In this document: one piece after another, positions 44,207 through 56,694 of the stretch | Layout of the letters: every line of letters begins with the position of its first letter | Numbering within the stretch: the stretch's first letter is position 1 | NCBI GenBank assembly: GCA_027475525.1 | Contig: JAMWFC010000012.1 | Coordinates: 529,831 to 593,830 of the forward strand | Source of the DNA: Macrolepiota albuminosa | Taxonomy: Eukaryota > Basidiomycota > Agaricomycetes > Agaricales > Agaricaceae | Direction of reading: 5' to 3' | Length of the DNA stretch: 64,000 nt | The notes under the pieces: generated by a model | Told to the model about the DNA's origin: nothing | The model's database searches: none | What the model saw: only the letters and a program-made list of their open reading frames with translations | Translations under genes and position numbers: made by a program

Positions 44207-44974
44207 TGTTAGGTTCCGCTGAGTCAGGGGCTTTCCAAGAAAGCAATGTCCTTACGAGGCAGACTTGATCTATGTGTATTCAGATGTCTGGAACTCCAGG
44301 CCATGCTCTGGAGTTCAAGATGTGAAACAAGGGATTCCTAGGATCAGGAACTTAGTCCGAGAATTGGAGGAGGTCGAAGGGGGTTATGAGGTTAAGGTCA
44401 AGTTGAGAACTGGGGATTCTAAGACAAGACTGGAGTTAGTAAACTTAAGTCGCAAAGTGCATACCAATCTCAAGGGCACACATGTTAGTCAAGTATATCA
44501 GTCAAAGCATGACAGTCAATCAAAGGGCATGCAAACAATCAGTGTAATATCAAGACTAAAGTAAAACAAGGTGACTATCGACTATAAGTACTATGGGGGC
44601 TGCTTCAGGGGTTTGAGGAGTGTCCCAGGATGTCTAAAATAGTTCCTGGGAATGAATAAGCAGCAGCAGACAGAGGAAGGACTATATACTGGAGATTGTG
44701 CATGTGGAGCACATGATCAATTGATGTGGAGAAGATGTTGTGATATGTGATGTGTGATAGCCAGGGTGATTGGCATGATTCAATCGTTGATTGCAGAGGT
44801 AATGGCCATGCCAGCAGATGGTTCCAGGATTCATGATGCATGGTTGTCAGGGGGTATGTGTAATGGTAGTACTGGCAGTTATGATAGCAGAAGTTGTGTC
44901 ATGGGTTCAGTGAGGAGGTCTAGATGGGGTTTCAGAAGTGTCCCAGGGTGGTTCTGGATGGGGAGGTCATGACA
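44207..44974 (+). mobile_element. LTR-type element, 768 bp copy
   Basis: Begins TGTTAGGTTCC (44207) and ends GGTCATGACA (44974), the same ends as the element at 20706-22977. Flanks are GTCTC and GTTTC, a 5-bp duplication with one C-to-T change. It is either a solo LTR or an internally deleted form. A 99-codon frame (44265-44564) has no known motif. Confidence 0.6.
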
Positions 44975-45728
44975 GTTTCTTAGCAACAGCTAATTTCTTT
45001 TAGTATAAATACTTACTTTTTGTTAGTAGCAAATCATCAAATTGGCAGTAAGAGATTGTATCTCACCATTTTGGTTACCCTATGCAACAGACTACCTTTT
45101 TGGTTGACCATGTTAGCAAAAGGACTCTGCTTTAATTCTCCTATGCTTTCTCTCTTTCTACAACCTCTTAGCACCTTGCAACTACAACTGGATATTTGTC
45201 CTCTATTCAGTTCTTATACAATTAGCTCCAGCAAGGAGGATGTGGAGAAATTTCAGGAGTGCTGGAATAGGTGCTGAAGGAGTGCCAGAGAAGAAAGTTC
45301 TCTGACAGCATTTCTATAGAGATGCAAAGAATACTAATCTATGATGATGAATTATCACCAGAAATCAACAAAGTAGAAGAATTCATACTACATAGATTTG
45401 TTACAAGCAAGTTCTGAAGACAGCATAGCACTTTAATCAACATAATTCACAACCAAGAGTGGCAGCAATGCTAGTGGAATCACACCAGGCAAGAATGCTA
45501 GGCATATTTCTGGTCAGAAAAACTGATATGAAAAATAATTACAATCTTAGGTTTGTGGTGAGGCATACCATTTCAGGTCAGAATAAGCATAAGCCAAATA
45601 GGCTTAGAGGAAGAACTGATGATGGAAGACTACCCATAGACAAGATTGAGGCCAGCTATGAACAACAAAAAAACTGCAGGCTGGGTCCAGTTAAGTCGGG
45701 CAAAAAGCATGAAGTAATATGCTAGATT

Positions 45729-45882
45729 CAAAAAAATAGCCTGAGTCTCCAAATTGACTAATGACATTAGAAGTGTCTTGTTCAGTAATGTGCTCAGCCT
45801 GAACACAAAAAAATAGCCTGAGTCTCCAAATTGACTAATGACATTAGAAGTGTCTTGTTCAGTAATGTGCTCAGCCTGAACA
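45729..45882. repeat. Exact 2 x 77 bp tandem duplication
   Basis: CAAAAAAATAGCCTGAGTCT... is repeated once after exactly 77 bases. Identity runs from 45729 to 45805 against 45806 to 45882 and stops on both sides. Confidence 0.9.
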
Positions 45883-48800
45883 GAAGCCTATTAGCACATC
45901 TTTTTACAACTGTCTCTTGCTATGGATATTGACATGTTTCCACCACTCTGGTAAAATCCAGAGTTGTTGGTATTTTGAAAAGGCCAGGCACATGCCAATT
46001 ATTACAATGGCAGGAATGCACATATTTATTACAGGCAACTAAGACAGAGCATATATATAATTATTGACTGCAGCAACAGCAATAGTCTCAGCAACAAGAT
46101 AAGCATTAGGTCATGATGAGTAGGATTTGTGTTTGTTCTTCTGCACTACTAGAAAAATCTCTCTGTTGACAGATATGAAGTACATATTAGTCTGTGTGTG
46201 ACATTCCAGAGTAATAAAAACTGAAGCTAAATAGTTGCACAAATGAATATAACTATAAATAATGAAAAAATAAACAATTGTGTGAAGTTCAAACACAAGA
46301 CCTTTTGTTTGATTGAATGTACTAAACAATTGCTGACCTTAAGCAAGAGCTTCAAAAAACACAGAGTCAATAGTCATTTTCTTAAGTGTGGCAAGAAAAT
46401 TGGTAGCAAGAGATACAGAGGGCATCTTGCAGGCACATTTCTTCTTGCTATTGGAAAAGAAGAGTAGTAATTTGAATCTATTGGGCCTAGCATCCCTCTA
46501 TGCAGTGCCTCCCTTTAGTGAATTTCTGATTGGGCCTGATTATAGACTACTTTATGGTGAGGGCAAAGAAGAGCATTCTTTAGGCTGGCTCAAGTATAAG
46601 TGTTGATCTCTTTCTTGTCATCAAGTATATTGAATGCATAGAGTTCTAGAGTCAAAATAAAGGAAGGTAAGGACTAAATATGGGATAAGAAAATTGTTAT
46701 AGTTCCAATCTTTGATGGCAGAGTTGTAGGTGATGAATTTGCAGAAGTCATTGCCTTTAGTGGCATAATAGGCTTTTGTGAAAGACTTGTAGCTAGCAGG
46801 TTTAATAGTAGCAGCAGTGACATGGCAACAACAGACTTTATTGTTATAGTCAAAGAATTTTAATAACTGAGCTGAATGAATAATAATATCAAAGTTGATA
46901 GAAGTAAGTTGCATAAAGCCATCTGGGCTTTACATTAAGCAAAAATGAGGAGTATAGTAATTTTTAGAATGATGAGACATAAGAGCAGCAGCAAGTCAAA
47001 GAAGTTGAGTTTTACAAAGTGGCTGATAGGCTAAGTAGATTGCTGGAATAGAAGTTAACAGGCAATATTTATATATTCTGGCATAATAAAATCTAGAAAA
47101 ACTTGATAATTATCCCATTCCTTCCAGAAGCTTATGAATTGTTTTGACATTAAAAGCTTTTAAATATGGGAATATAATCCTGGTCTTAGTCAGATTCAAT
47201 TTTAGAGATAATCTGAAAGTATAGCCTACCAGGAAATATTCTATCATTATGAAAGTAATGTATTCTTAATAGGAATATATAGAACAAGTTGTGAATACTC
47301 TGTTGTTTTATATAAGTGGGAAGTTATACGTAGAAAAAATGGTTACCATAGTTTTTCAGAAGTAAATAAGGACTTATAAATTTAAGAATTAGCTTATGTG
47401 CTAAGATGTTAGGAAACATTATATTCTTAGTTGATATTTAAATAAAATTTCCCTTCTTGAAAGGAATCAGGATTTTTTCTTTCTATTTACATTTTGTATT
47501 GTTTTATTCAAGCAGCAAGTATACTGATGGGCTACAAGGATTGCAGATTTCAAATATTGAGCAAACACTTGTATATCTGAATATTTATTTTTGTATGCAG
47601 AGTCTCACCATTATTCTAGACATTCTTCCATAGTTAAAAAAGAATGAAGAGTAACCTGTGCTTTCTAAACAGGCACTGTTGATAGCAAATTCTATTGCAA
47701 ATAACTTTGACATCTAGTTTCACTAATTGGAACTTACACATTGTCTAATTATTTGAGTAACAGTGCAATTTGCATGCTTTGTTGTTGAGAGAGGAGTTAA
47801 GCAGAGTGCTATGAGAGATGTGATGTTATAGGCATATATGGTAACCAGGGTGCAGCATGAGTTATGTAGCTGGATCAGAATTCAGACAGACCTTAGTCTA
47901 TATTACATGGACTGAGGTATGTCATGAGTACTCAATAGCATGGACAATCACTTACGATCTACATAGTTATATTGTGAACAACAGGTACCTACACAAGAAT
48001 ATAAGTCTATATTACACAGACTGAGTTACATTGTGAATAACATTTGTTGCTTTGTCTGACTCATAGTGGTATGTGCTCAACATTTTGAGTTGTTTTCTTA
48101 TTAATTTATGCAGGTGCAACCAAAAAATGTTCATGAAGTATAGATTATAATCACTCACAATAGATTTCAATAGTCCATATAGTTTATAGACCTCAGCAAA
48201 TAGCAAAAATTAGTTTAGCAATGTTCCAGACTGTATAGCTAGTATGGCTTAGAATCAAATAAACCATTGCTATTGTCTAATCTCTAGATGTTGCATATAT
48301 TGACAAATGGTATGGAATGAAGACTGACCAACTTTCAAGAAAACTTGACCTTCTAGGCCAGAAGAGCAAGTCACTGTCATTAGTATAATCAGAACTAGAA
48401 ACTGCCTCAAGAAACCTAGGAGGTTCATGCATGGGTAAAAGCTACTATGCTTGGAGAGAAGATGAACCTCATTGACTGCAATCTGAAAAAGTTGCTGAAG
48501 GTGAACTAGAGTTGTGATATATAATTTCAGCTTGTTCCAAACACAGAACTTAACTGCAATGAGTAGAATTTGTAGGGCCTGTTGAACAGAAAAGGTGGAG
48601 CAAAAACTTTTGCATGAGAGCCTATATACACTTGCCCTATTCTGAAATTCGCTGTGCATAGCTAACAGAGGCAGAATAAAGACAGTGGTACATCTCTAGT
48701 CATACAAAGATATATTTATTAAGAATAGAAGAGTTTTTTCAGAACTTGAACTGATTGTTAATAAAACCAGAATAGATAATGATAACAATATACTAGTTGG

Positions 48801-50221
48801 ACCAACAACTAGGATAGAGAATTCTTTAGTAGTAAGAGCTTCTACAACTTCAACTTGCTGACTTGACTTGAATTAGGCCTTAAGATCACAAAGAAACTTT
48901 CTTAAATCAGCAAGCCAAGGAGGTGAGATTAATGAGATATTATGATTTGTTGCTGCCACAAAGTAGGGCTTGGGTTGAAAACTCATGAAGTGAAGAATAA
49001 ATGCAGTATCCTCTACATAAACTGTTTATAAACCTAAAAATATTGAGAATTAAATGTGCTTTAAGCTATTCTGTGAATTGTTTGAGAGAAGACTTCAATG
49101 TGACACCCTCAACTGTTTTACTTGAGAAATGGTACAATGCTAGATTCATAGCTTTAGATAGAATAAGGAGAAACCTCAAGAGTTCATGCCAAATGCTACT
49201 AGGTTTTATTGAGCTAAAAAAGATGTGAAAATCAATTCTAGTAAAATATTGTGTGTCAACAGCATAAATACTATGAATGTGTTCATTGTAGCTACTTTGG
49301 TTGGACAATAGCACATGATTTGTTTAAGCTAAATGCTTCTGGAACTTTACAGCATAATGATTCAGAAATCAAGTTGAAATGTGCTTCTAGTCTTTGAACA
49401 TAATTTTGATCTGAATAAGGTTGTTTGTATGATATTTAAGTACTTGTAAAAGCTGATGCAATGTCACTGCTTTGTGAAGATCAAAGAAGAGGTTGGTGTT
49501 TGCATGCAATTTTGTTTGACTGCCTCTGAAAGCTTCTTGTCAAATCACAACAAGAGGTCAAATATAACTGAGATATATCATCCATAGCCTTCCAACATCA
49601 GAGTGAGGAACATGCATGATTTTCAAACTATGGAAAAGATATACTTCCAGAAATATTGCAAATACTGTGAGAGGCAAGCTCTGTCCTACAAGGAGGTTTT
49701 CTAAAAGTAATGTATATAGCTACAAATAGAAGCATCTAAACTCTTCACACTTCTGAAGGTAGACAAGGCATGGAGCAGCTTTCCAAATCAATGCATTGTT
49801 CTGATTGAGATAATAAAAGTGTCCAGACATTGCTAAGTGGTTGAGAACAATTTTTAAGAGAAAATTGGCTTCTGGCACAAAGAAGTTGGCAGGTAAAACT
49901 GGAGTGATAAGCTCTATTGTTTCTAGGCTCTTCATGTATAATCTTGCCAAGCAACCACTTGTCAAGATTTGCTAGATCAGGAATGCCAAAAAAGAGTTTG
50001 AAGAGTAGAATTCAAAGTTCTGAAAGTGCTTTTTTGACTAAGGTTTTAATAACATTGATGTAAAGAACATCACCATAGATGAGATTTTGCCCAGAACAAT
50101 TAAGGCCCAAAAACACAGAGACCCCTCCTTCAATCTGAGCAGTGCAGTCCAATGAGCACTTGACTAAATACAGGGTACTCATTGGGCCTTCAAATTCTTC
50201 ATTAATATATAGCTGTATAGA

Positions 50222-50375
50222 TCATTTTGCACTACCAAATATTGTCATCATTGACCTGCATTATAGAAAAGATATTCATACTTATACAATAAACCTGGTC
50301 ATTTTGCACTACCAAATATTGTCATCATTGACCTGCATTATAGAAAAGATATTCATACTTATACAATAAACCTGG
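50222..50375. repeat. Exact 2 x 77 bp tandem duplication
   Basis: TCATTTTGCACTACCAAATA... is repeated once after exactly 77 bases. Identity runs from 50222 to 50298 against 50299 to 50375, with mismatches at both borders. Confidence 0.9.
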
Positions 50376-52761
50376 CTTTATTATGTGAAGTAGACACTGC
50401 TTCTATAGCATAGTAGAAGAGTACTTGACAACCATAAAAAGCTGATATAATGATGATCTGTGTAATACTTTTGGTAAAAAGCCAATTTCCATCTTGTCTA
50501 TACAATGCAAGAATTAGGAAGTAAATAATAAGAAAATCATATAGCATCATTATATTTTTATATTCTGCTGATGGAGTTGAGTAAACAGTGCAAAAAGGAA
50601 CTTGAGCAAATGCATGTCAATTTCTGAGTATTTGGAAAGGCTTGAAATATGCTGGTTGATATATCAGCAGTACTTAATATATTCCTAACTACAATCTCTT
50701 CATTAACATATTCCACTTTCTTATTGCTTAAACAACAAATGTTCTGAAAAGTAGAATGAAAAAAATAAATAAGCTCAGAACACTAGTTTGACTGGGCTTT
50801 TGTCAGTGTTAGACTGTAGGTAGATGATCATCCAAGATAGCAACTCAGAACAAATGCAATAAGAGATGACACAGTTTGTGCATATTGTTTGAATGTTGAG
50901 ACTTTTATGCTATGATGTCTACTTTGGCTAGAAATAAGCACAGAAGTCTCAGCTGCAATAAAAAATGAGAAGGGCTGTATTAATGATCAGACCTATATCC
51001 AATTAGTTAGCTCTCTGGCTTGAAAGATGTGAGAAATTACAACTTATGATGGCTGCTTTTCTATTAAACCTTAAATAACATTCAGTCAAGATTATCAAGT
51101 CTTAGAGTTGCTTCATAAATGAAAAAACAAAAAGCAATAAATCTGGAAATAAATTCTCAACATCTGCCTTCTGCCAAAGCTCTGCAAGTTTTCAAGCATC
51201 TTTGCCAGATGCATAGATAATCTAGTGTTCTTTGCAAAGAAATTCTATGAGCTGACAAAAATCCTTGAGGATGGATGGTTGAGACAAGACATCTTCATCA
51301 TCTGATTTTTCCTACTTCAGAAAAAGAATATAATTAAATTAATTTCAAATTGTTTTTTTCATTTTTTTTTCTGGTCAACAATAAGAAAGTAGACACAATG
51401 TTTTTTCACAAAGAATATTTGAACATGTGAGATAAATGGAGTAGTAATTAAGAAAGTTTGCTGCTTTTTACATTTGTGATAATAGAAAAATGTCTGATTG
51501 CAATAACAATGCAAACATAAAGGGCATATGATATAGTTTATATGAATTTTGAGACAAAATATGGGCTATATTGATTTTTCAGAATAAATTGATTTGTCAG
51601 CAAGATTGAAAAACCTCTGCTTTAGCTTCCTTTTTGGATCTAAGATCTGAAGAACAGAAACAATTTAGATTTTTGTTACAGAAATGAGTGTCAGCACTTT
51701 TTAGTTAGATAGCATGTAAACAGTCAATGTAAATTAAGATTTGAAAGAAGCTGTTCACTATAAATGAAGTTCTATAGAAAAAATTGAGAATTTCACTGTG
51801 CTGTCTGATTAGAAGAGAATTTCTATTTGAGTGCTTACTTTATAAGCAAATATGAAAATACATATACAATATTCTATCTTGACTTTGATTACTTGATAAT
51901 TGAATATCTTGATTGTCAAGAGTTTTTTTATTTACAAACTTGCTAAAATTTGTGTCCTGAATATTCAAAATATTTAAAGAAATATCTAATCAACTACTGA
52001 GAAAAATTAGCAATAAATAATTAATTAAGTAATAGTATTTCTTAAAGTTACTATAGCTACCAGAACATATGTCACTTGAGCAGCTGTGTAATATGTTGTT
52101 ACAGAGCCTTTCACACACTGAGCTGTAAGTCAGAACCTGTCTATTAGGTCTGGCTAGAGTATGCAGAAAAAAGCTATTGAGATTATATAATAGTAACTTC
52201 TCAAATGTACTTTAAGATGTAAATATGTATAAATAATAAACAAATAATGAATAAGCCTAGTGTAATGAGCATTTTTGTTATATATTCTTCTTATAAAACT
52301 ATTGTAATCTTATAGAAATAAAAAAGGTGGGCCATTTACAAGGGGCAGAGCAGGAGGGTGAAGGCAGAAGGTGACAGTTGTTACTGAGGAGCTCACAGTT
52401 ATGCTAATGTGTAGACCTAGAAGCAATGCTATTGCCAGGACTAAGGATGTTCCATCTATAAGTCCTACTGTAAGGGCGACCTTTAAAGGCTGTGGCTCAG
52501 TCACACAGCTGGCAGAGGGAGATCCAAAGTGTATTAGAGTATGTACTGACAATATCATAATAACTACTCACCTGGCAGAGGGAGATCCAAAGAAAACAAG
52601 TCTAGGGATTTCCTATGCCAGGTTGGATGCTTCTGGGGCTTCTGAAGCATGGAAAACAACTGTACAGTACAACAAAACCTTAAAAAACTTGAAAATTGAC
52701 TAACCAAACAACTGTGCAAACAAGGCAGAAAAACTCCAGACTTTAGAAGTCAGAAAGGCAA

Positions 52762-52916
52762 ACTCCAGCTTATATAAGCAGTCTGGAAGTGGTGCTGAAG
52801 GGCCCACACTTGTCTGAATGATAGCTAAAGAACCAGAGACTCCAGCTTATATAAGCAGTCTGGAAGTGGTGCTGAAGGGCCCACACTTGTCTGAATGATA
52901 GCTAAAGAACCAGAGA
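52762..52916. repeat. Tandem duplication, period 77 bp
   Basis: ACTCCAGCTTATATAAGCAG... is repeated once with period 77; 78 positions match, one more than the period, as expected from a chance identical base. The unit contains a TATATAAG box. Confidence 0.9.
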
Positions 52917-53039
52917 ACCTCAAAGGTTGAGAATAGTACTAACAGATAGTGTCAAGAGAATAGAAACAGCAAAATGAGAGAATGATAGAAGAAATAAGAA
53001 ATAAGGAAATGAATGAAAGGAGAGTGAAGGAATAAGGAG

Positions 53040-53374
53040 TGAAAGAAGGAAGAAATGAGGAGTCCCCTGACACCTACTTATATACTACATTGGACACACT
53101 ATGACTACAATGTACTGACTAATAAGGCTGGTATGTACTAAGCACTAATAAGTAAGCAACAATCAGCATGAGTAAGCCAGCCAATAGCATAAAGGCTTGC
53201 CAGCAAGTAGAGTGGGTTCCAAAGACTAGCTGACCTGTCAGGTGTCAATGCCAAGACAGAGATAGCAGAATAGGGCTGGAGCAGTCTGGATGGTGGCTAC
53301 ATAGATAGGGGTGCCAATGTCAACACAGACTAAGCAGGGCTAGGGTAGATGGTCTGGGTACCTGTCCCCTGACA
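53040..53374 (-). mobile_element. LTR fragment, reverse orientation
   Basis: On the minus strand the sequence starts TGTCAGGGGACAGGTACCC (53374) right after a purine/T-rich tract that follows the reversed pol remnant. A TATA box (GTATATAAGTAGG, about 53073-53085) and a pyrimidine-rich leader follow, as in an LTR promoter. The 3' border is not resolved. Confidence 0.55.
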
Positions 53375-53399
53375 GAAACCTTTTAAGGGGGCAGATCAT

Positions 53400-54670
53400 T
53401 CTTCTCAGAATTTATCCAAGTGTTTGCCTGCACATAATTGTAAATGCAGTGTATGTCTTTGAATGTATCACTCTCATAATAACTCTCATAATAGCATGAC
53501 AAACAGTCTGCTACCTTATTGAGTTTCTCTTTAACATATTGTAATGTCAAAGTTGAACTTGGACATGTAGTTCATTTATTGCTATTGAGGTGCAATGAGC
53601 ATTTGTTGAGTTTTGAAAAACTCAAGGGCCTTATAATCTATAATTACATAAATCTTGTAGCTTAGTAGCTTATCCTCCTATTTGAGGAGAGCTTTGAGTA
53701 TGACAAGAGTCTCAAGTTCATGCATAGCATAATTTTGCTAGGCATTAGTGAATTTTTTTGACATGAACTCTGCAGGCTGACAGGTCTGCTAGGTAGGACA
53801 TTGCCTATATATTGCACCAATGCCTGTCTTAGAGACATTGCAAATCAGCTAAATAAGATCCTCATTGTGAGGATTGATAGGTTGAATAATGGGTAGCTTG
53901 TTGCAGACATGCTTGATTATGTCAAAGCATTGCTGATGTAGGGGTTGCCAATGAAAGAGCAACCTATTATGCATCATAGCCATCAGAGAGCCAGTATAAG
54001 CTGAAATATCAGGCAAGAAATTGCTAATATAGTTTACAAGCCCCACAAAATATTGTATATGGTTATAGATTTTAGAAATGCACTATTCCTAGATCCTATT
54101 AAGCTTGCTGACATTAGGGTGAATGCCTTGATCATTTATTATACGCTCAAGATATTCTATGCACTTGGCATACAGCTCACACTTCTTTCACTTAAGGTAC
54201 AGCTGATTACAGTGTAGTTTTTCAAAGACTACTCTGAGGTGCTCTTCATACTCCTCAATGGAATCAGAGTAGACAAATATGTTGTCTCAATAGACATGCA
54301 TCCACTGTTTGATGACATCTCTAAAAATAAACATTATCAGCCACTAAAAAGTAGCTGGTGCATTATGGGATAGTGAGCTATACAAAAGCTGAGAGCTTGC
54401 ACCACAAGCAAAATAAGTAATTTTAGCAAGAGCATTCATGACATCTTCATTAATGTAGGTCTCATCTAGAAAATCACCCAATCTCCAGAGAGATACATAA
54501 TCACTCTGAATTTCTGAGATATGGGAGAATATAGATTGAGCTAAGAAATAATCAAGCTCACTCAGAATCAGCAAGCCTAGACTTAAAATATGTTGCACAA
54601 GCTGTGAAGGAAGCAGTTTTAACAATAAACTGATTGGTACAAATGCCCTTGAACAAGTTGATCTAATCAT
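53400..54670 (-). pseudogene. Ty3/Gypsy pol remnant (reverse transcriptase to RNase H), reverse
   Basis: On the minus strand: HNAPATF (54344 region), MHVY then DNIFVYSDSIEEYEEHL, matching the RT of the element at 62 kb (MHVYLDDIFIFSDSIKEHEQ); then MGLVNYISNFLPDISAYTGS and FHWQPLHQQCFDIIKHV (53849-54046). RNase H-like pieces follow (QNYAMHELETLVILKALL, then DYKALEFFKT). The YLDD active site reads Y-stop-DN here. Stops are frequent, and the integrase is missing because the LTR at 53374 follows directly. The frame further upstream (54663-54956) is not recognised. Confidence 0.7.
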
Positions 54671-54956
54671 TGATCAGCTTTACTTTTAAAGCAAAGTGCA
54701 TTAAGAAGTAAAAACACAACTTCAAAAAATGGTAGATATGCTTATAATCTTTCTTTCCAGACCTAAAATTAACTGTAATGGAACACCATCTTTGACTATA
54801 AGCTGCCTCCATGTTGCATGAAATGGCAAGAACACATTCAAGTGGGAGAACAATGCCATCTGGAAGTAACAATGTTGCAAAAGCATTGGCTGGTACATCC
54901 TTGTTAAAAACATAGAAGAACTGAGAGCAGTTGATAATGATTGTAGGATACTTCAA

Positions 54957-55540
54957 TTACTGAGCACAATAAGAAGTCAATTCCACAAAAAATTCCACTG
55001 AATAGAGAACTGTAGCAGGAGGCAATGAATATACATGGAAGTCAGTCATTGCACAAGAGTAGGCAAGATGCCATGTTACACATCTTTTTTCTTAATGTCC
55101 AATATTTCTAACTCATGATCAATGTTACCAAGATGAATGTAACCAAAATAAATATAACTGACACATATTACAATGGAGTGTGTTTATAGCCTTCATTATT
55201 TACAATAGACATTGAAAATAACACAATGATAGGGTCCTAATTGTTGTTAGTTGAGGGAAACTAGATTGTTGTTGTGAACTTTGGTTATGGCAAATGGTTA
55301 TATATTTGTACAAAGATTGTATGTACTTATTTATTTTGTCACATTACAGTATGACATGGGTTCATAGAGTTCATTGAGGTTCATGGAGTTCACAAATAGT
55401 TATAGCTATACATATACTGCAACATCCATTTATTCTATGACCTCTCACAGATATCAAAATCTTCATACCACAATGCACATTAACAATTCAAGCTTACAAA
55501 CTAAAAAGTCTAGAGGAGTCACAACTATTATTCTTATCCC
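54957..55540. other. CpG-poor DNA, no gene
   Basis: AT-rich sequence with small local repeats (GTTCATWGAGTTCA-type near 55360-55395). Nothing is supported. Confidence 0.4.
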
Positions 55541-56694
55541 TTGCATTCACCTTTCCTCTCCTCTATGGCACATTTGGAACATGTTTCATCTATTATTGCT
55601 TCAGCCTGGAAACCTTCTACAGCAGGAAAACACTCTCATGTGATTTGTGAATTCTTATTCTATTGTGCAAAGAGAGGAATTCCTAATGACTGCATCCTAC
55701 CCTCTTCTGAGTCACTTTCTGCAAATATGCAGCCTCATTTGCTGGGAAAGTTGCAGGAGGCAGCGTTAGAAACAAATGCAATGGTATATGAGCATGGCAT
55801 ATACAGGATAGCTAAATTGTAACATTGTAACAATATTCAATATCAAGATGGAGTTTACTTGTAGGTGCCATGCAGGTGCATCTGCATGCAGGCTCTGATG
55901 CTGATTCTGAGTGGTCTGTTGCCAATGCCATTGCAGATAGTTTTGCTGCTCATTTTAAGCGTTTAAAATCTTGTTTTAATGCTCAAATGGAATTCAACCT
56001 CGTTATCAAAGAAGTGGAAAATGCTGCTTACGCTTCAATCAAGTCTCAATCTAAACAATTTGTTCAACACTTGTGTTTATTTTATGGCTGTTTTTTGTTT
56101 TTGGGCACAGATTTGTCTCAGCAAATTTCTTCCCACTACCTTCTTCCCACTACCAAGAAGAATTTCAATTGTACTTTGAATCAAACCTGGGCCAACCTCT
56201 GAAACCAGACTACCAATTGAGGTTCACAGATATTACACTTACCTAATACAAAACTTGGTGAAAAGAAGGGAGAGAATGTTATGCTTCTTTAACAATACTA
56301 TGTAGATCTCATTGCTGCACTAGAACTTCATCATAATTTAAACTTTACTTTCTCCAAATCATCACTCGCATCATAAATAACATCCTCTGGCAGCTTGCTT
56401 CCACTCACAAGAAGAAAATTTCTTGCTGGACTTAATGGGATTTTTGAACCAGTAAATCTCCCATTGGTCATCAGTCATTGCCTAAGAATTGGTGGAACTA
56501 ACTACTCATCTTGTCTTATCACAAGTTCTCCTGATATAGTTAAACTTCTTAGTCTTTGGTCTTCAGATGCCTTCCTTAGATGCTGGAGATCTCTGGAAGT
56601 CATAGCCCCTATGAACATTAGGAATTCTGAACTGTCTCATTCCTCCACTTCCATGGAAGTGATCAGCTCCTCCAATGCATGTCGCTCCTTTTGA
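55541..56694 (+). pseudogene. Tyrosine recombinase relic
   Basis: 55541-55822 encodes SAWKPSTAGKHSHVICEFLF then YCAKRGIPNDCILPS, a pattern typical of the core-binding (SAM-like) domain of fungal tyrosine recombinases. 56395-56694 encodes the catalytic C-terminus: SHCLRIGGTNY (HxxR with Arg 31 of this frame), SPDIVKLLSLWSSDAFLRCW. The residue after FLR, usually Tyr in such enzymes, is Cys here. The middle part (55870-56202) is in other frames and the first catalytic Arg is not identified. This fits Crypton- or DIRS-type elements; no companion reverse transcriptase in the same orientation is adjacent. Confidence 0.65.

Larger units (their letters stand above)
44975..52761. other. AT-rich, CpG-depleted repeat compartment
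   Basis: Nearly 8 kb with very few CpG dinucleotides and no recognisable protein gene. The longest frames (45459-45725 +, 48270-48659 -, 46621-46914 -) have biased composition and match nothing I know. Two 2 x 77 bp tandem duplications lie inside (45729 and 50222). It is probably old transposon DNA. Confidence 0.5.
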
